DNA of 46,644 nucleotides from Telmatospirillum sp. (GCA_009712185.1 WASQ01000061.1:1-46644), one strand, 5' to 3'; shown: positions 1 through 9,296, counted from the first letter of the stretch. Notes: a model not told the origin generated them from the sequence alone. Program-made: numbers and translations.

Positions 1-28
1 ACCTGGGTTGGACTTCCACCAACTGGAA

Positions 29-49
29 TGCGTCAGCTTGCCTGACGCA
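29..49. repeat. Perfect short hairpin at the left edge
   Basis: Arms TGCGTCAG (29-36) and CTGACGCA (42-49) pair perfectly around a 5-base loop. It lies about 120 bases past the end of the minus-strand exopolysaccharide operon and has no T-run on either side, so it is at best a Rho-assisted terminator or mRNA-stabilising stem. No gene start is convincing in 1-167. The stem core recurs in other intergenic hairpins here (11206-11222, 17285-17314). Confidence 0.45.
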
Positions 50-167
50 CCGCCGGAGCCACTGGCGGGATTTGTTCTCACTCCCCCGGATGCCCGCCCC
101 ACGTCATGGCGAAGGCCTCATCTGTTCGAGTTTTACCGCCATCCGCTCGCGAGACCGGGGCGCGGTC

Positions 168-1211
168 TCAGCCGATATGCCGGACGACCTGCGGTCCCAG
201 AAGGTTGGCAAGCGGAAGCGGCAGACGCTTCCAGACATCGATGAACAGTCGATATTTCGGATTGAGCGGGTTGATTTCCGGCGGGCTTCCGCCGCCGGCC
301 ACATGGAAGGAATGAACGATCGGCTGCGGCTCGAATCCCCAATTTTTCTTGAAGCTGAAGGGACCGGTTCCGAATTTCGACCGGCCGAAATCGAAGGTCG
401 CATAGCCGCGTTCGAAGGCGCGGCGCATCAGGCGCCAGTACATGTAATCATTGGCGCCAAGATCGCGGGCCTCCGGCCGGCACCCCGTGTAATAGGGCAT
501 GACCGCGCCACGGAAATAAAAATTCAGCACGCTGGAGACCGGGACTCCGTCATGACTGACGGTCAGGCAATCGCATGCGCCCTGGAATTCCTGCATCAGC
601 AGCGTGAAAAAACGCAGGCCGAAAACCGGCGTGCCCATGTTTCGCATGCTGAAGGCGTACAGCGGGAAAAACCGGTCCGGCCTGGTATCCAGAGCATCTT
701 CCAGTCGCCCAGCCTCGATGGCTTTACGCACGACCGCCCGCTGTTTGCGAGGAATCTGCTTCAGGCAATCCTCTTCGGCCCCGGCGATGGGACGCGAAAA
801 ATTGGCATAGATCCCCGTCTGATGCGACCAGCCGTTTCCTTCGGTCACGCGGGCGGGACGGCGCATCTCCAGACACTGCACGCCCAGTTCGTCCGAAAGG
901 CGCAAAGCCTCGCGCTCCAGAACGTCGCTGGCTTCGTCATCGAGGGCGGCGGCACCGCCGCCGATCGTGAACCCCGTCGAGATCAGCCGGTTTCCGAACA
1001 GCGGGCTTTTGACATGCACCAGGGGCAAAACGCCGACAATCCGGCCATCCCGTTCGGCATAAAGGTAGTGGCAGGGCCGCCTGTAGGCGGCCTCGATCAC
1101 GCGCTTCCATCCGGCACGATGGAAAAAGCTGGCGTCCGGACATTCCTCCAGGACGAACCGGTCCCAATCGGCGGCATGCCGATCGTCAAGACGCTTCAGA
1201 CTGATGGACAT
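168..1211 (-). CDS. FemAB-like XrtA/PEP-CTERM system-associated protein
   Basis: A 347-residue protein of the FemAB/GNAT acyltransferase fold, of the type found in XrtA exopolysaccharide loci. The N-terminal half carries the first GNAT-like unit and the second half the motifs around YYTGCRPEARDLGANDYMYW and FDFGRSKFGTGPFSFKKNWG, typical of this family. Members are thought to modify an envelope or polysaccharide component with an aminoacyl or acyl group, but the substrate is unknown. The ATG at 1211 has AGAGG upstream at good spacing, and only 9 bases separate it from the deacetylase gene before it, so the two are co-transcribed. It is the last gene of the visible operon; the exosortase and glycosyltransferases are presumably left of the window or elsewhere. 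Confidence 0.85.
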   Translation of the reverse strand: MSISLKRLDDRHAADWDRFVLEECPDASFFHRAGWKRVIEAAYRRPCHYLYAERDGRIVGVLPLVHVKSPLFGNRLISTGFTIGGGAAALDDEASDVLEREALRLSDELGVQCLEMRRPARVTEGNGWSHQTGIYANFSRPIAGAEEDCLKQIPRKQRAVVRKAIEAGRLEDALDTRPDRFFPLYAFSMRNMGTPVFGLRFFTLLMQEFQGACDCLTVSHDGVPVSSVLNFYFRGAVMPYYTGCRPEARDLGANDYMYWRLMRRAFERGYATFDFGRSKFGTGPFSFKKNWGFEPQPIVHSFHVAGGGSPPEINPLNPKYRLFIDVWKRLPLPLANLLGPQVVRHIG

Positions 1212-1220
1212 GGAACCTCT

Positions 1221-2108
1221 TTATGCAGCCAAGCCGGGACGGAACACCCTGTCCATCCGGTCCCAGGCGAAATCGGACAGCAGCCGTTCAAGCCGGCCGA
1301 CCGTTTTGTCGAGATTGACGTAATGGCGAAACCGGGACTTCAGGGCCAGCGGCCTGATCCGGGGCTGATGGGGATCCACTTCCCATGGATGGAAATAGAA
1401 GATCGCCGGCCTTTGATCCTGCCGGTTCACCCGCGCGATTGCCGCCCGGGTCAGAACATAGGGGAGCAACCGGAAGAAGCCGCCACCACCACCGGGATAA
1501 TTCCTGTCGCCAACCCGCACCGTGGTGATCGGATATTCCTCAAGCGTTTGGGACTCCAGCGGAAAGAAGGCAAAACGCGGCGCGTCGGGCATGCCGTAGA
1601 AATCCCTCCGCACCGGATAAACGCTGGAGGAATAGGTGTAGCCCTCGTCCGCAAGGGCGTCGAAAGCCCACATATTGCGGGTCCCGATGGAGAAGGTCGG
1701 CGCGCGGTACCCCTGGACCCGTGTGCCGCCGATGTCTTCCAGGGTGGCCTTGGAACGGCGCAGGTCCTGCCGGAATCCGGAGACATCCTGTTCGTCGGCG
1801 CGGCGGTGCTCACTGCCATGGCTCGCCAGTTCATGGCCGTCAGCGACGATCCGGCGGACCAGAGCGGGGTGCCGCTCCGCCACCCAGGCCAGGGTGAAAA
1901 ATGTCGCCTTGGCGCCGTGACGCGCGAACAGATCCAAAATCAGATTGGTATTGCGATCCACGCGGGCCGGATGACTGTCCCAGTCCTCGCGCCGAATGGC
2001 GCCGGACAGCGCCTGGACCTGAAAATAATCCTCGACATCGACGGTGAGCGCATTAACCAGGGCGCCGTTCCGACGGAGCGGATCGATGATCTTTGTGCGA
2101 AAGGTCAT
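1221..2108 (-). CDS. XrtA system polysaccharide deacetylase
   Basis: A 295-residue NodB-fold carbohydrate esterase that probably removes acetyl groups from the exopolysaccharide. Visible motifs in order: TVDVEDYF near the N-terminus (catalytic Asp plus metal-site Asp), HELASHGSEHRR (metal-binding His pair), YRAPTFSI, and FYFHPWEVDP with the late catalytic His. The frame is open upstream to a GTG at 2180 and another ATG at 2123. I chose the ATG at 2108 because GGAGGA sits 7 bases before it. There is no signal peptide, which is usual for this XrtA subfamily. It sits between the ATPase and the FemAB-like gene and belongs to the same operon. Confidence 0.87.
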   Translation of the reverse strand: MTFRTKIIDPLRRNGALVNALTVDVEDYFQVQALSGAIRREDWDSHPARVDRNTNLILDLFARHGAKATFFTLAWVAERHPALVRRIVADGHELASHGSEHRRADEQDVSGFRQDLRRSKATLEDIGGTRVQGYRAPTFSIGTRNMWAFDALADEGYTYSSSVYPVRRDFYGMPDAPRFAFFPLESQTLEEYPITTVRVGDRNYPGGGGGFFRLLPYVLTRAAIARVNRQDQRPAIFYFHPWEVDPHQPRIRPLALKSRFRHYVNLDKTVGRLERLLSDFAWDRMDRVFRPGLAA

Positions 2109-2242
2109 CGCGCGTTCCTCCATAGGCCTGTCGTCTCCCGATGACAAAATCAAGCGCTCCGGCATCCCGGCCAGCGCCACGCAAAATCCGGAGGTCGATC
2201 CCCCGGCCGGATGCCCGATCCATAGGGCGGGATCCGGTTCCT

Positions 2243-3265
2243 TCAGGCGTCGCCCTCGCCAGACGTGCCCTCAAGCAGGTTTTTCTCGATAACCGACGAG
2301 AAATACCGCAGCGCCCGCCCATGCCTCTGGACGGTCTTTTCCAGCTTATCGATACGATCGTAAACGCCCGACGGGCTCCCCCCGGTTTCGTCATCCCGGT
2401 GCGGCGACAGCATCACGCCGCTGCTGCGGCCATCGCCTGTGTCCAGCACCTGATTGGTCTCGCGGGCCAGATCCTCGGCGACACTGCGGACCACCTCGCG
2501 GTCCACCTTATGCAATTCATCCAGAAAGCAGAACAACATGATTCTGGAACAGAGCGTGTTAATTTTTCGCGGCACGCCCCCGGTGTGGAGGAAGATGTCG
2601 GCCAGAGCCTCCTCTGTGAAGTCGGGATCCCCTTTCCAGCCGACCACGGCCAGCCGGTGCTGGACATATTCGCTGGTCTCCGCCGCGCCCATCGGTCCCA
2701 GATGGTAGGAGGCGATGATCCTCTGACGGAACTGTTCCAGATCGACGCTGGCCAACGTCCGGCGAAACTGCGGCTGCGCCAGCAGGAAGCTTTGCAGGGG
2801 GACTTTCGATCCCACCTGGAAGTTCGACAGCATGCGCAGTTCCTCAAGCGCCGGAGGCGGCACATTCTGCGCCTCGTCCACCAGAAGCAGCGTGCGCTTC
2901 CCTTGCCGGTGATTTTCCACCAGGAAGCTCTCGATCCGACGCAGCAGCGAGGCCTTGTCGAGATTGGTGAACTGGAGATTGAAGGCTCCGGCCACGGCGC
3001 GCAGCATGTCGTCGCCACCGAGATGGGGGCTCACGATCTTGGCGGCGACATATTCCTCGGGGTCGAGGGTATCGAGCAAATGCCCGAGGATCGTCGTTTT
3101 TCCGGCACCGATTTCGCCGGTGATGACGATGAATCCCTCGCTCTGCTCCAGCCCGAACAGGAGATGGGCCATCGCCTTGCGATGCACCGAGCTCTCGAAG
3201 AAAAAGCGGGGGTCCGGCGTCAGTTGGAACGGAGACGCGGACAGGCCATAAAACTCGTTATACAT
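2243..3265 (-). CDS. XrtA/PEP-CTERM system-associated ATPase (ExeA-like AAA)
   Basis: A 340-residue cytoplasmic AAA ATPase. It opens with the characteristic MYNEFYGLSASPFQLTPDPR, followed by Walker A GEIGAGKTT around residues 50-58 and Walker B LLLVDEAQNV. The C-terminal part is a charged helix, probably a coiled coil. The family resembles ExeA/GspA secretion ATPases and is a fixed member of XrtA exopolysaccharide loci, where it may energise or organise assembly. The open frame extends 10 codons upstream, but the family start and AGAG-type ribosome site favour the ATG at 3265. It lies 7 bases after the outer-membrane barrel gene. Confidence 0.88.
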   Translation of the reverse strand: MYNEFYGLSASPFQLTPDPRFFFESSVHRKAMAHLLFGLEQSEGFIVITGEIGAGKTTILGHLLDTLDPEEYVAAKIVSPHLGGDDMLRAVAGAFNLQFTNLDKASLLRRIESFLVENHRQGKRTLLLVDEAQNVPPPALEELRMLSNFQVGSKVPLQSFLLAQPQFRRTLASVDLEQFRQRIIASYHLGPMGAAETSEYVQHRLAVVGWKGDPDFTEEALADIFLHTGGVPRKINTLCSRIMLFCFLDELHKVDREVVRSVAEDLARETNQVLDTGDGRSSGVMLSPHRDDETGGSPSGVYDRIDKLEKTVQRHGRALRYFSSVIEKNLLEGTSGEGDA

Positions 3266-3272
3266 CTGATCT

Positions 3273-5018
3273 CTAGAAAGTTTTGCTAAGACCAAGCGTA
3301 ATCAGATTTTCGCGGATTCCACCGGAATACTGCGACAAGGTCGCGCCATAGGTATAGCCCAAAGACGCACTCAGGGTCTGAGTGAGCGTGCGATTGAGCA
3401 ACAGCGCCCCCTGGAACCGCTTCGATCCGGTATGCGCGTTGTCGGTCGATCGTGTGACCGACGGCGACAACGAAAGCTGGGCCGATGTGACCGGGTCAAG
3501 CTGATGGGACCAGGACACGCTGGCGCTCGTCACCGTGGAGTTGGTCCCGATGGGGGCGAGGGAAATGGGGCCGCCGCCGACATTGGCAAGCAACTGGCGC
3601 TCGGAAATGCTGGCGGTGAGCGCGAAGCTGTCGCGCAGCTCGTCATGGCGCACCATGATGTTGGTCTGACGTTGCCAATACACGGAGTTGGACAACCCGA
3701 AGGGCGAGGACGCGGGATTGGCCCTGAGCCCCGAGAAGGGGTCGATGAACCCGCCGTTTGGTCCCCGCTGGACGGCGTCAAGGGCCTGTGAGAACGCCAG
3801 GGCATCGGTCGTGATTCCCGAATCCTCGGAGACCCGGAGAACCGTCATCGGGCTGAAATGATGTTCGGCCAGCGCCGACCAGCTGGCGTGATTATAGCGC
3901 CGCCCTCCGCCGAAGCGCAGATCGGTATTGGGGGACGGATTCCAATGGAATCCGCCGGTGTAGAACCCGCCACCATATTTGCTCATGTTGGCCGCGGTGC
4001 TGTATTGGTGGTCATAACCGCCCGACGCCAGCAATCCGAAATAGTCGGTAATCCGGTATTCTGTTCCGAAGGTATGACTGGTCGACCGGTAATCGTTGGT
4101 TTTGTAGTTATTTCGGGTGGTATCGCCGGTGTAGTCCCACAGGAAACGCGAAAAATAGTTGCCGCTGCGAAGTTCGACACGGGCGCCGTCGGTCGTACTG
4201 TCGTTGGGCGCGGATCCTGTGACCGCAGCCGGATAAAGCGCGGTGGATCCGATCTGAGACGCGTTCTGATTGTGCGTCACATCGCGGTGGTAGGCGACCT
4301 GTCCCACAGCCCAGTCGCCAAACGACTGCTGGAGGCGTGGACCGATGCTCGCCGTATAGACCCGGGTCAGGTTGGTCGCGGACGTTCTGGACCCCGCCGC
4401 GACACCCCCGACAGCAGAGGTGTTCTGCTCTGACACACTGCCGCGCGCGTCGATGAAGAACAGTTTGTCGATGACCTCGGAGTCGAATATTCCGACGCCA
4501 TTCTGCTGAAATCCGTCCATACGCGTGTTCGACGCATAGCGGTCGTAGGACAGATTGTAATTGAATCCCCCCTTCAGCCGCCGGCTGTCGATGTCAAGGC
4601 TCACGCTTGGGGTCAGCACAGTGATGAAGTCGGACTTCTTGCTGTAAGGGCTGTTGGGAAGCACCCTGTCGGGCGCCACCGAAAACACGTTGTCCGTCCA
4701 GACTTCCTGGGCACTGGCCCCCAGCCGGATTCCGAGCGGACGCGCAGCGTCCACGGCAGGCGTATAGTCCGGATAGGAGACCGACGGCGGGGTGACGGCC
4801 CCGGTGGGCGGAAAGGCCGAGAACAGCGACGTGGCGCTATAGCCCCCCGAACCGCTCGCGGCGCCGCCGGCGACCAGCGGCTGGGGTGTCGTCGCCGGAG
4901 GGATTGGCCCGGTCGCGATCGGGGATCCACCGGCCTGCTGCGCCCATGCGGGCTGCGTCGCCAGCAATGCCACACTGAAAAGAATGGCTGTAGAGGAGGT
5001 ATGGTAACGTGCGCCCAT
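3273..5018 (-). CDS. XrtA/PEP-CTERM-associated outer-membrane beta-barrel protein
   Basis: A 581-residue protein with a signal peptide (hydrophobic run ILFSVALLATQPAWA, likely cut after AWA) and a long C-terminal region of alternating amphipathic strands ending in Phe (GLSKTF), as expected of an outer-membrane barrel. It fits the TIGR03016-type family seen next to the ATPase and chain-length genes of XrtA loci, presumed to take part in polysaccharide passage across the outer membrane. The frame runs further upstream inside the kinase gene, but the signal peptide and the 19-base gap after the kinase stop make the ATG at 5018 the natural start. Residues about 25-70 are Pro/Gly/Ser-rich and probably disordered. 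Confidence 0.85.
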   Translation of the reverse strand: MGARYHTSSTAILFSVALLATQPAWAQQAGGSPIATGPIPPATTPQPLVAGGAASGSGGYSATSLFSAFPPTGAVTPPSVSYPDYTPAVDAARPLGIRLGASAQEVWTDNVFSVAPDRVLPNSPYSKKSDFITVLTPSVSLDIDSRRLKGGFNYNLSYDRYASNTRMDGFQQNGVGIFDSEVIDKLFFIDARGSVSEQNTSAVGGVAAGSRTSATNLTRVYTASIGPRLQQSFGDWAVGQVAYHRDVTHNQNASQIGSTALYPAAVTGSAPNDSTTDGARVELRSGNYFSRFLWDYTGDTTRNNYKTNDYRSTSHTFGTEYRITDYFGLLASGGYDHQYSTAANMSKYGGGFYTGGFHWNPSPNTDLRFGGGRRYNHASWSALAEHHFSPMTVLRVSEDSGITTDALAFSQALDAVQRGPNGGFIDPFSGLRANPASSPFGLSNSVYWQRQTNIMVRHDELRDSFALTASISERQLLANVGGGPISLAPIGTNSTVTSASVSWSHQLDPVTSAQLSLSPSVTRSTDNAHTGSKRFQGALLLNRTLTQTLSASLGYTYGATLSQYSGGIRENLITLGLSKTF

Positions 5019-5037
5019 GGCTTTCGACTGCCGTTTA

Positions 5038-6000
5038 TCAGTAGTAGCCGTATTCGGTAAAAGTCTCTTCCGGTGGAACCATATTGAGAATGCATCCGAC
5101 ATTACGGCCCCCCTCCAACATTTCCAGGGTCCGTTGAAGCTGACGCTTGGAGGTCCGGTCTTTTTCCACGACCACAAGAGTCTGTCCAACATGCCCTGAC
5201 AGCACGACCGCCTCCGTACTGGCTAAAACCGGCGGAGTGTCGATGATGATCACGCGGTCGGAATAGCGCGCGGCGATGTCCGCCATCAACACCCCGAATT
5301 GCTTGCTGGCCATCATTTCCGCGGCGTGCGGATAGGGACGCCCTCCGGGAAGGAAGGAAAGATTGGGAACATTGGTGCGCTGGATCAGGTCGCCCACGGA
5401 CAGGGAACTGTCGGCAAGAATGTCGACCAGTCCGACATCGGCCTTGGCGCCCACCATCTCGCCCAGAGACCGGCGATGGCAGTCCGCGTCGATCAGCAGG
5501 ACGAACAGATCCCGCTCCGCGCTGAAGCTCATGGCCAGATTGAGTGAAATGAAGGTTTTCCCCTCTCCCGGCATCGAGCTGGTGACCATGATGACATTGT
5601 TGTTCTCACCACTGACGACCCGCTCCCCTTCGGGATAGGCAACTTTCAGCAACTGCCGTTTTATGACACGGATCGCCTCGGTGTTTCCCGTGGGCGGCGA
5701 CGACGGAGTGATGAAGCCGCCGGCCTGCAATTTCTGGAAATTGATCTGCAACGGCGGCCTGCTGGACGCGGGCGCCACCGCGGGCTCCCGATGCGTCTGC
5801 GCCGGGGTCTCCGCCGCAGGAGAGGCCCTCTCCACCCGCGGGGATGGCCCGGCAGTCGCGGCAACCGGCTCGGCGGCCGGGTGGCGGTCCGGCGGAAGCG
5901 GACGATCACTGGCGGACTGGACACGCTTGCTCGACAAGCGGCTGGCCACGCGCTCGGCCAGCGAGCTCCCCTCCGGTGGCGTGGGACGATCAGCCGACAT
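5038..6000 (-). CDS. XrtA-associated tyrosine autokinase (BY-kinase)
   Basis: A 320-residue cytoplasmic bacterial tyrosine kinase. The first 90 residues are Pro/Ala-rich and probably disordered. Walker A (SSMPGEGKT) lies at 141-149, Walker A' is VLLIDADCHRRSLG and Walker B is VIIIDTPPVL. The protein ends in a tyrosine cluster, EYGYY, the usual autophosphorylation tail. It has no membrane segment and would work with the separate Wzz-like protein encoded just upstream, controlling polymer length or export by phosphorylation cycles. Its ATG overlaps the end of that gene by 11 bases, indicating translational coupling; the Shine-Dalgarno sequence is weak. Confidence 0.92.
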   Translation of the reverse strand: MSADRPTPPEGSSLAERVASRLSSKRVQSASDRPLPPDRHPAAEPVAATAGPSPRVERASPAAETPAQTHREPAVAPASSRPPLQINFQKLQAGGFITPSSPPTGNTEAIRVIKRQLLKVAYPEGERVVSGENNNVIMVTSSMPGEGKTFISLNLAMSFSAERDLFVLLIDADCHRRSLGEMVGAKADVGLVDILADSSLSVGDLIQRTNVPNLSFLPGGRPYPHAAEMMASKQFGVLMADIAARYSDRVIIIDTPPVLASTEAVVLSGHVGQTLVVVEKDRTSKRQLQRTLEMLEGGRNVGCILNMVPPEETFTEYGYY

Positions 6001-7630
6001 GGTCGCGAATCCTCATCAGAAGAGACGGAAGGTCTAAACTCAAAACGGACGCCAATGACTGGTAGAACAGCGCCAGGAAAAGAACCAGCGCATAGGCGCC
6101 GAACAGACTGCCGGAGGCAAGTCCGAGATTCCGCTGCTCGCGACGGCGCTTGCGGCCCCCGACAAGGCTCTCGACCCGGGGAATCGTCCCCAGCACGCGG
6201 ACATTGAACTCCTCCGAAAGAACCTCTGCGGAACCGACCGTATCGTCGATTTTCTGAAGCAGGAAAACCACGGCGACGCCGGCCGCCAACCCGGCCAGTA
6301 GAACGGCGGTCACGAACAACGGACGATTGGGGAAGGTCGGGCGCGCGGGAACCTGCGGCGCCTCAATGATCCGGAATTGAACTTTGTCGCCCTTGGTTTC
6401 CGCCGCCTCGCTGATCCGGGCCGATTCCCGGCGGCCCAGCAGCTCCTCATATTTGCCTTTGATGACGCCATATTCGCGATTGAGGTCAGCCAGCTCGGCC
6501 TCGACCTTTGGCGCGTTTTCCGCCAGCGCCTGAAGTCGCTGAACCTCGTCGGCGGCGAGACGGGCCCGGCTCTGCGCCTGGGCCAGCTCGCCATCGGCCT
6601 GCACCAGACGCAGTTTAACCTGCTCATAAACAGGGTTGGACACGCGGCCCCGCCCTCCTCCACCGCCGGACGTGGGGTCCTTGGCCTCCTGCGCGGCCTG
6701 CGCCCTGGCCTGCTCCAGCTCGTGGCGGGTGGCGATCACGTCGGGATGCTGGTCGGTGTAGCGCGCCTGCAACTGGGAAAGCTGGTTCTCAAGCTGGGTG
6801 ACACGCCCCCGCGCCGTCGTGGCGGTCGCGCCCGACATCGTGCCATTGCCGGAAATCACGACCTGGGCCGGCGCGTCGATTTCAATATATTGCGACACCG
6901 ACGCCAGATTGGCGGCCAGTTGCTGCCGCAGCACGATAAGGTCGTCCACCCGCGCGCGGGCGTTCACCAGCTCCTGCCGGGCGGTCTCCAGCCTGCCGGA
7001 AAAGCTGGTATTTCCCGCGCCGGAGAGGACATCGATGTGATGGGCCTTGTAGTCGGCCAGCCGCTCGTCGGCGTCTTTCAGCTTGCGTTCATATTCGGCG
7101 ATCTGCGTCTCGATGAAGTTCCGGGCGCTTTCCATGCTGGAACGGTTCTGGCCGAGATTGGTCTCGACGAAAATATTCAGCAGGGATTCGACAATTTTTT
7201 TCGCAAGCTTCGGATTCGAACTCGAATAGGTGACGGAGAACAGATTGTTCCCTTCCGCCTTCACCGTAATCTGCTTGGCAAGACTGTTGTACAGGGCTTC
7301 CTTCTGCTGATCCGTCTGGAGGTCGAGGTCGAGATCGGCGGCATGGGCGACCACGGACATGTTGTTCCGGTTGAGCAGCGTTCGCTGCATTACCTCCAAC
7401 TGTTTGGTCACGTCGGCCTGAACCGTGATGTTGCGCAGCAACGGTGTCAGGAGATTGTCCGTCTCGACATAAATCCGGGTCATCGCCTCATACCGGTCGG
7501 GCAATGACAGGACGCCCAGCCAGCCGACCACGGACACGACCCAGGCGATGATCAGAATCAGCCAGCGCCGGCGCCAGTAGCGCCGGAGCTCACCCCGGAT
7601 CTTAGCCGGAATAAAGGAAAGAACAGGCAC
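5990..7630 (-). CDS. XrtA system polysaccharide chain-length determinant (Wzz-like)
   Basis: A 546-residue inner-membrane polysaccharide co-polymerase. A membrane segment near residues 24-44 (LILIIAWVVSVVGWLGVLSL) is followed by a Wzz domain and a long helical, coiled-coil periplasmic part. Near the C-terminus come a Pro-rich motif (EAPQVPARPTFPNRP), a second membrane segment, and a third hydrophobic stretch close to the end. It sets polymer length and activates the adjacent tyrosine kinase. The start is a GTG at 7630 with GAGAGGA about 10 bases upstream; no better ATG is available. The 54-base gap from the export lipoprotein gene supports one operon. Confidence 0.9.
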   Translation of the reverse strand: MPVLSFIPAKIRGELRRYWRRRWLILIIAWVVSVVGWLGVLSLPDRYEAMTRIYVETDNLLTPLLRNITVQADVTKQLEVMQRTLLNRNNMSVVAHAADLDLDLQTDQQKEALYNSLAKQITVKAEGNNLFSVTYSSSNPKLAKKIVESLLNIFVETNLGQNRSSMESARNFIETQIAEYERKLKDADERLADYKAHHIDVLSGAGNTSFSGRLETARQELVNARARVDDLIVLRQQLAANLASVSQYIEIDAPAQVVISGNGTMSGATATTARGRVTQLENQLSQLQARYTDQHPDVIATRHELEQARAQAAQEAKDPTSGGGGGRGRVSNPVYEQVKLRLVQADGELAQAQSRARLAADEVQRLQALAENAPKVEAELADLNREYGVIKGKYEELLGRRESARISEAAETKGDKVQFRIIEAPQVPARPTFPNRPLFVTAVLLAGLAAGVAVVFLLQKIDDTVGSAEVLSEEFNVRVLGTIPRVESLVGGRKRRREQRNLGLASGSLFGAYALVLFLALFYQSLASVLSLDLPSLLMRIRDHVG

Positions 7631-7683
7631 CTGCGTAAGGTCCTCTCAGAGTGGTGAGACGGGGTTCCAGGTCACTGTCCGCT

Positions 7684-8304
7684 TCAGAAGTAGCTCTGCG
7701 GAATGATCAGCACGTCTCCCGGCACCAGAGGGGCATTGGCCGAAATGTCGCCATCCTTGATCAGGTCGTCAAGCCGCACGCGATACGTGACCTGCCGGTG
7801 ATTCTCGACGCGGACAATGGTCGCCCGGTTGCCGGCCGCGTACTGGGTCAGGCCGCCCGACGCGATCAGCGCATCCAGGACCGTCAGGCCGTCGCGGTAG
7901 GCAATCGACTGCGGACGGGCCGCCTCACCGATGATCCGCACCTGGCGGTCGAGCGGACCGACAAAGTCGACCATCATGACGGTCACGACGGCATCCTTCA
8001 CATAAGCGGCGAGCTTGTGCTCGATCTCGCGACCGACGACCGACGGGGTCTTGCCCGCGACCGGGAGGTCCTCAATCAGCGGAACGGAGATCCGGCCGTC
8101 GGGGCGGACCCGCACAGTCGTCGACAGTTCGGGGCTGCGCCACACGAAAATCTGCAACTGGTCGCCCGCTCCGACGACGTAATCGCTAGTTGCGGTAGCC
8201 CCGGGGCTCACCGTTGCCGGCGCCTCAGTAGTTGTGGAGCACGCGGCAACTCCGCCGGCGAGCACCAACATCGCGAGAGATCCCATCACTTTCCGCGCCA
8301 ACAT
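7684..8304 (-). CDS. XrtA/PEP-CTERM exopolysaccharide export lipoprotein (Wza-like)
   Basis: A 206-residue outer-membrane export protein and the first gene of the minus-strand operon. The N-terminus is a lipoprotein signal with lipobox VAAC (Cys22). Then come the polysaccharide export motif YVVGAGDQLQIFVW and a SLBB-type domain (VRIIGEAARPQSIAYRDGLTVLDALIASGG), ending LVPGDVLIIPQSYF. It is shorter than enterobacterial Wza, as is normal for XrtA loci. The ATG at 8304 has a strong GGAGG. Promoter elements should lie in the AT-richer DNA at 8305-8560. Confidence 0.9.
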   Translation of the reverse strand: MLARKVMGSLAMLVLAGGVAACSTTTEAPATVSPGATATSDYVVGAGDQLQIFVWRSPELSTTVRVRPDGRISVPLIEDLPVAGKTPSVVGREIEHKLAAYVKDAVVTVMMVDFVGPLDRQVRIIGEAARPQSIAYRDGLTVLDALIASGGLTQYAAGNRATIVRVENHRQVTYRVRLDDLIKDGDISANAPLVPGDVLIIPQSYF

Positions 8305-8660
8305 TTGGTCTTGCCTCCTGCTCCGACAGCCAACAGCGTGTTAAAACTTTCGAGGTTCATTCATAACTGCTACCGGGTCGTCTCACAACGAAAAAACCGT
8401 CCATTCAGCTCATTAGCCCCATTGCCAGATAAGTGCTTGCTCAAAAAATGACAAATCCGGGAACATTTTTGCAGAGCAGCATAATAAAACGTAAAGCTAA
8501 TTTTACACTTTGCTGACAGCGTCATCGCGCAAATCCGCAGACTTCCTTGGCATTTCAGAGGAATTCAAGAGTGGCACATTTGTTGCAGAAGCCTTTCAAA
8601 CCAACGTCCACGAGTCACTAAAACCAAAATCTTGGGAGGGGGAAATTGGGAGGGGTTGCC
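8305..8660. promoter_or_regulatory. Divergent control region, exopolysaccharide operon / PilZ gene
   Basis: This 356-base non-coding stretch separates the leftward export operon from the rightward PilZ gene. It is AT-richer than its surroundings at 8340-8520. The only element I can name is the sigma-54 promoter at 8572-8587, facing right. I searched the minus strand for a matching sigma-54 site and found none, and no sigma-70 pair stands out. Confidence 0.6.
8572..8587 (+). promoter_or_regulatory. Sigma-54 (-24/-12) promoter for the PilZ gene
   Basis: TGGCACATTTGTTGCA matches the sigma-54 consensus TGGCACN5TTGCW at every fixed position with correct spacing. The start site would be near 8598, about 60 bases before the PilZ ATG. 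XrtA/PEP-CTERM systems are known to be controlled through the PrsK/PrsR two-component pair and RpoN, so a sigma-54 promoter beside this locus makes sense. No enhancer site or PrsR gene is visible in the window. Confidence 0.8.
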
Positions 8661-9296
8661 ATGCCGAGCAAGCGTAAGCGTGGAGATCAAAAAACCGCTG
8701 ACCCTGCCAAAGTCGTACATGACCTCGTTCATTTTTTTACACCGTCATTTTTGCAATCCGGCTGGAACGAACGGCTTATTCTTCTTGAACAGATCGATGC
8801 GCAAATCGCAAATGACTTTGATGACGACATCATCTGTCGCCAGATTTCGCAAAGTTTCACGTTCGAGATTATTAAGAGAATAAAATTCGACGTCGTTATC
8901 TGTAAAGAACAAGCATACATCCTTCTTAATTCGAATGATGAACGACATCGCCAAGCAGCACGCGCATGGTTCATCATTAATCAGGTCCCCTGCGCTCTCC
9001 TTGATGAAGACCGGGCCACAGCATCACCGCCGGGAGCGGACCTTCGCCTCGCGCCGCGCCACTTTGTGGATCTTCGCGGAATGATTGCATCAAACGACTG
9101 TCTGTCGTCGGTCCGTCTGATCGACATTTCGGCAACCGGAGCCAGGATCACCGTTGATTCGCCGCCGGCTGCCGGGACCCGGATTATCCTCGACATCCCC
9201 TTGCTCGGCCGGGTAGCCGCTATGGTTGTGTGGGTGGCGACGTCGCTGGTCGGCCTCTCATTTCTTTTCGAGACCATCAACACCGCCGCCATTTGA
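8661..9296 (+). CDS. PilZ-domain protein beside the exopolysaccharide locus
   Basis: A 211-residue soluble protein. Roughly the first 110 residues match no domain I know; the C-terminal 85 or so look like a PilZ domain, with Arg residues in PRHFVDLRG and the DxSxxG motif in RLIDISATGARI, then a small-barrel pattern. PilZ domains usually bind cyclic di-GMP and regulate polysaccharide output or motility. The spacing of the first Arg motif departs from textbook RxxxR, so nucleotide binding is probable but not assured. The start at 8661 is backed by GGGAGGGG 5 bases upstream. It is driven by the sigma-54 promoter at 8572. Confidence 0.75.
   Translation: MPSKRKRGDQKTADPAKVVHDLVHFFTPSFLQSGWNERLILLEQIDAQIANDFDDDIICRQISQSFTFEIIKRIKFDVVICKEQAYILLNSNDERHRQAARAWFIINQVPCALLDEDRATASPPGADLRLAPRHFVDLRGMIASNDCLSSVRLIDISATGARITVDSPPAAGTRIILDIPLLGRVAAMVVWVATSLVGLSFLFETINTAAI

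Noticed and set aside
72-2144. A 690-codon plus-strand open frame over the deacetylase and FemAB-like genes.
   Set aside because: It is an antisense shadow produced by high GC; it has no ribosome site or domain, and the minus-strand genes have clear motifs.
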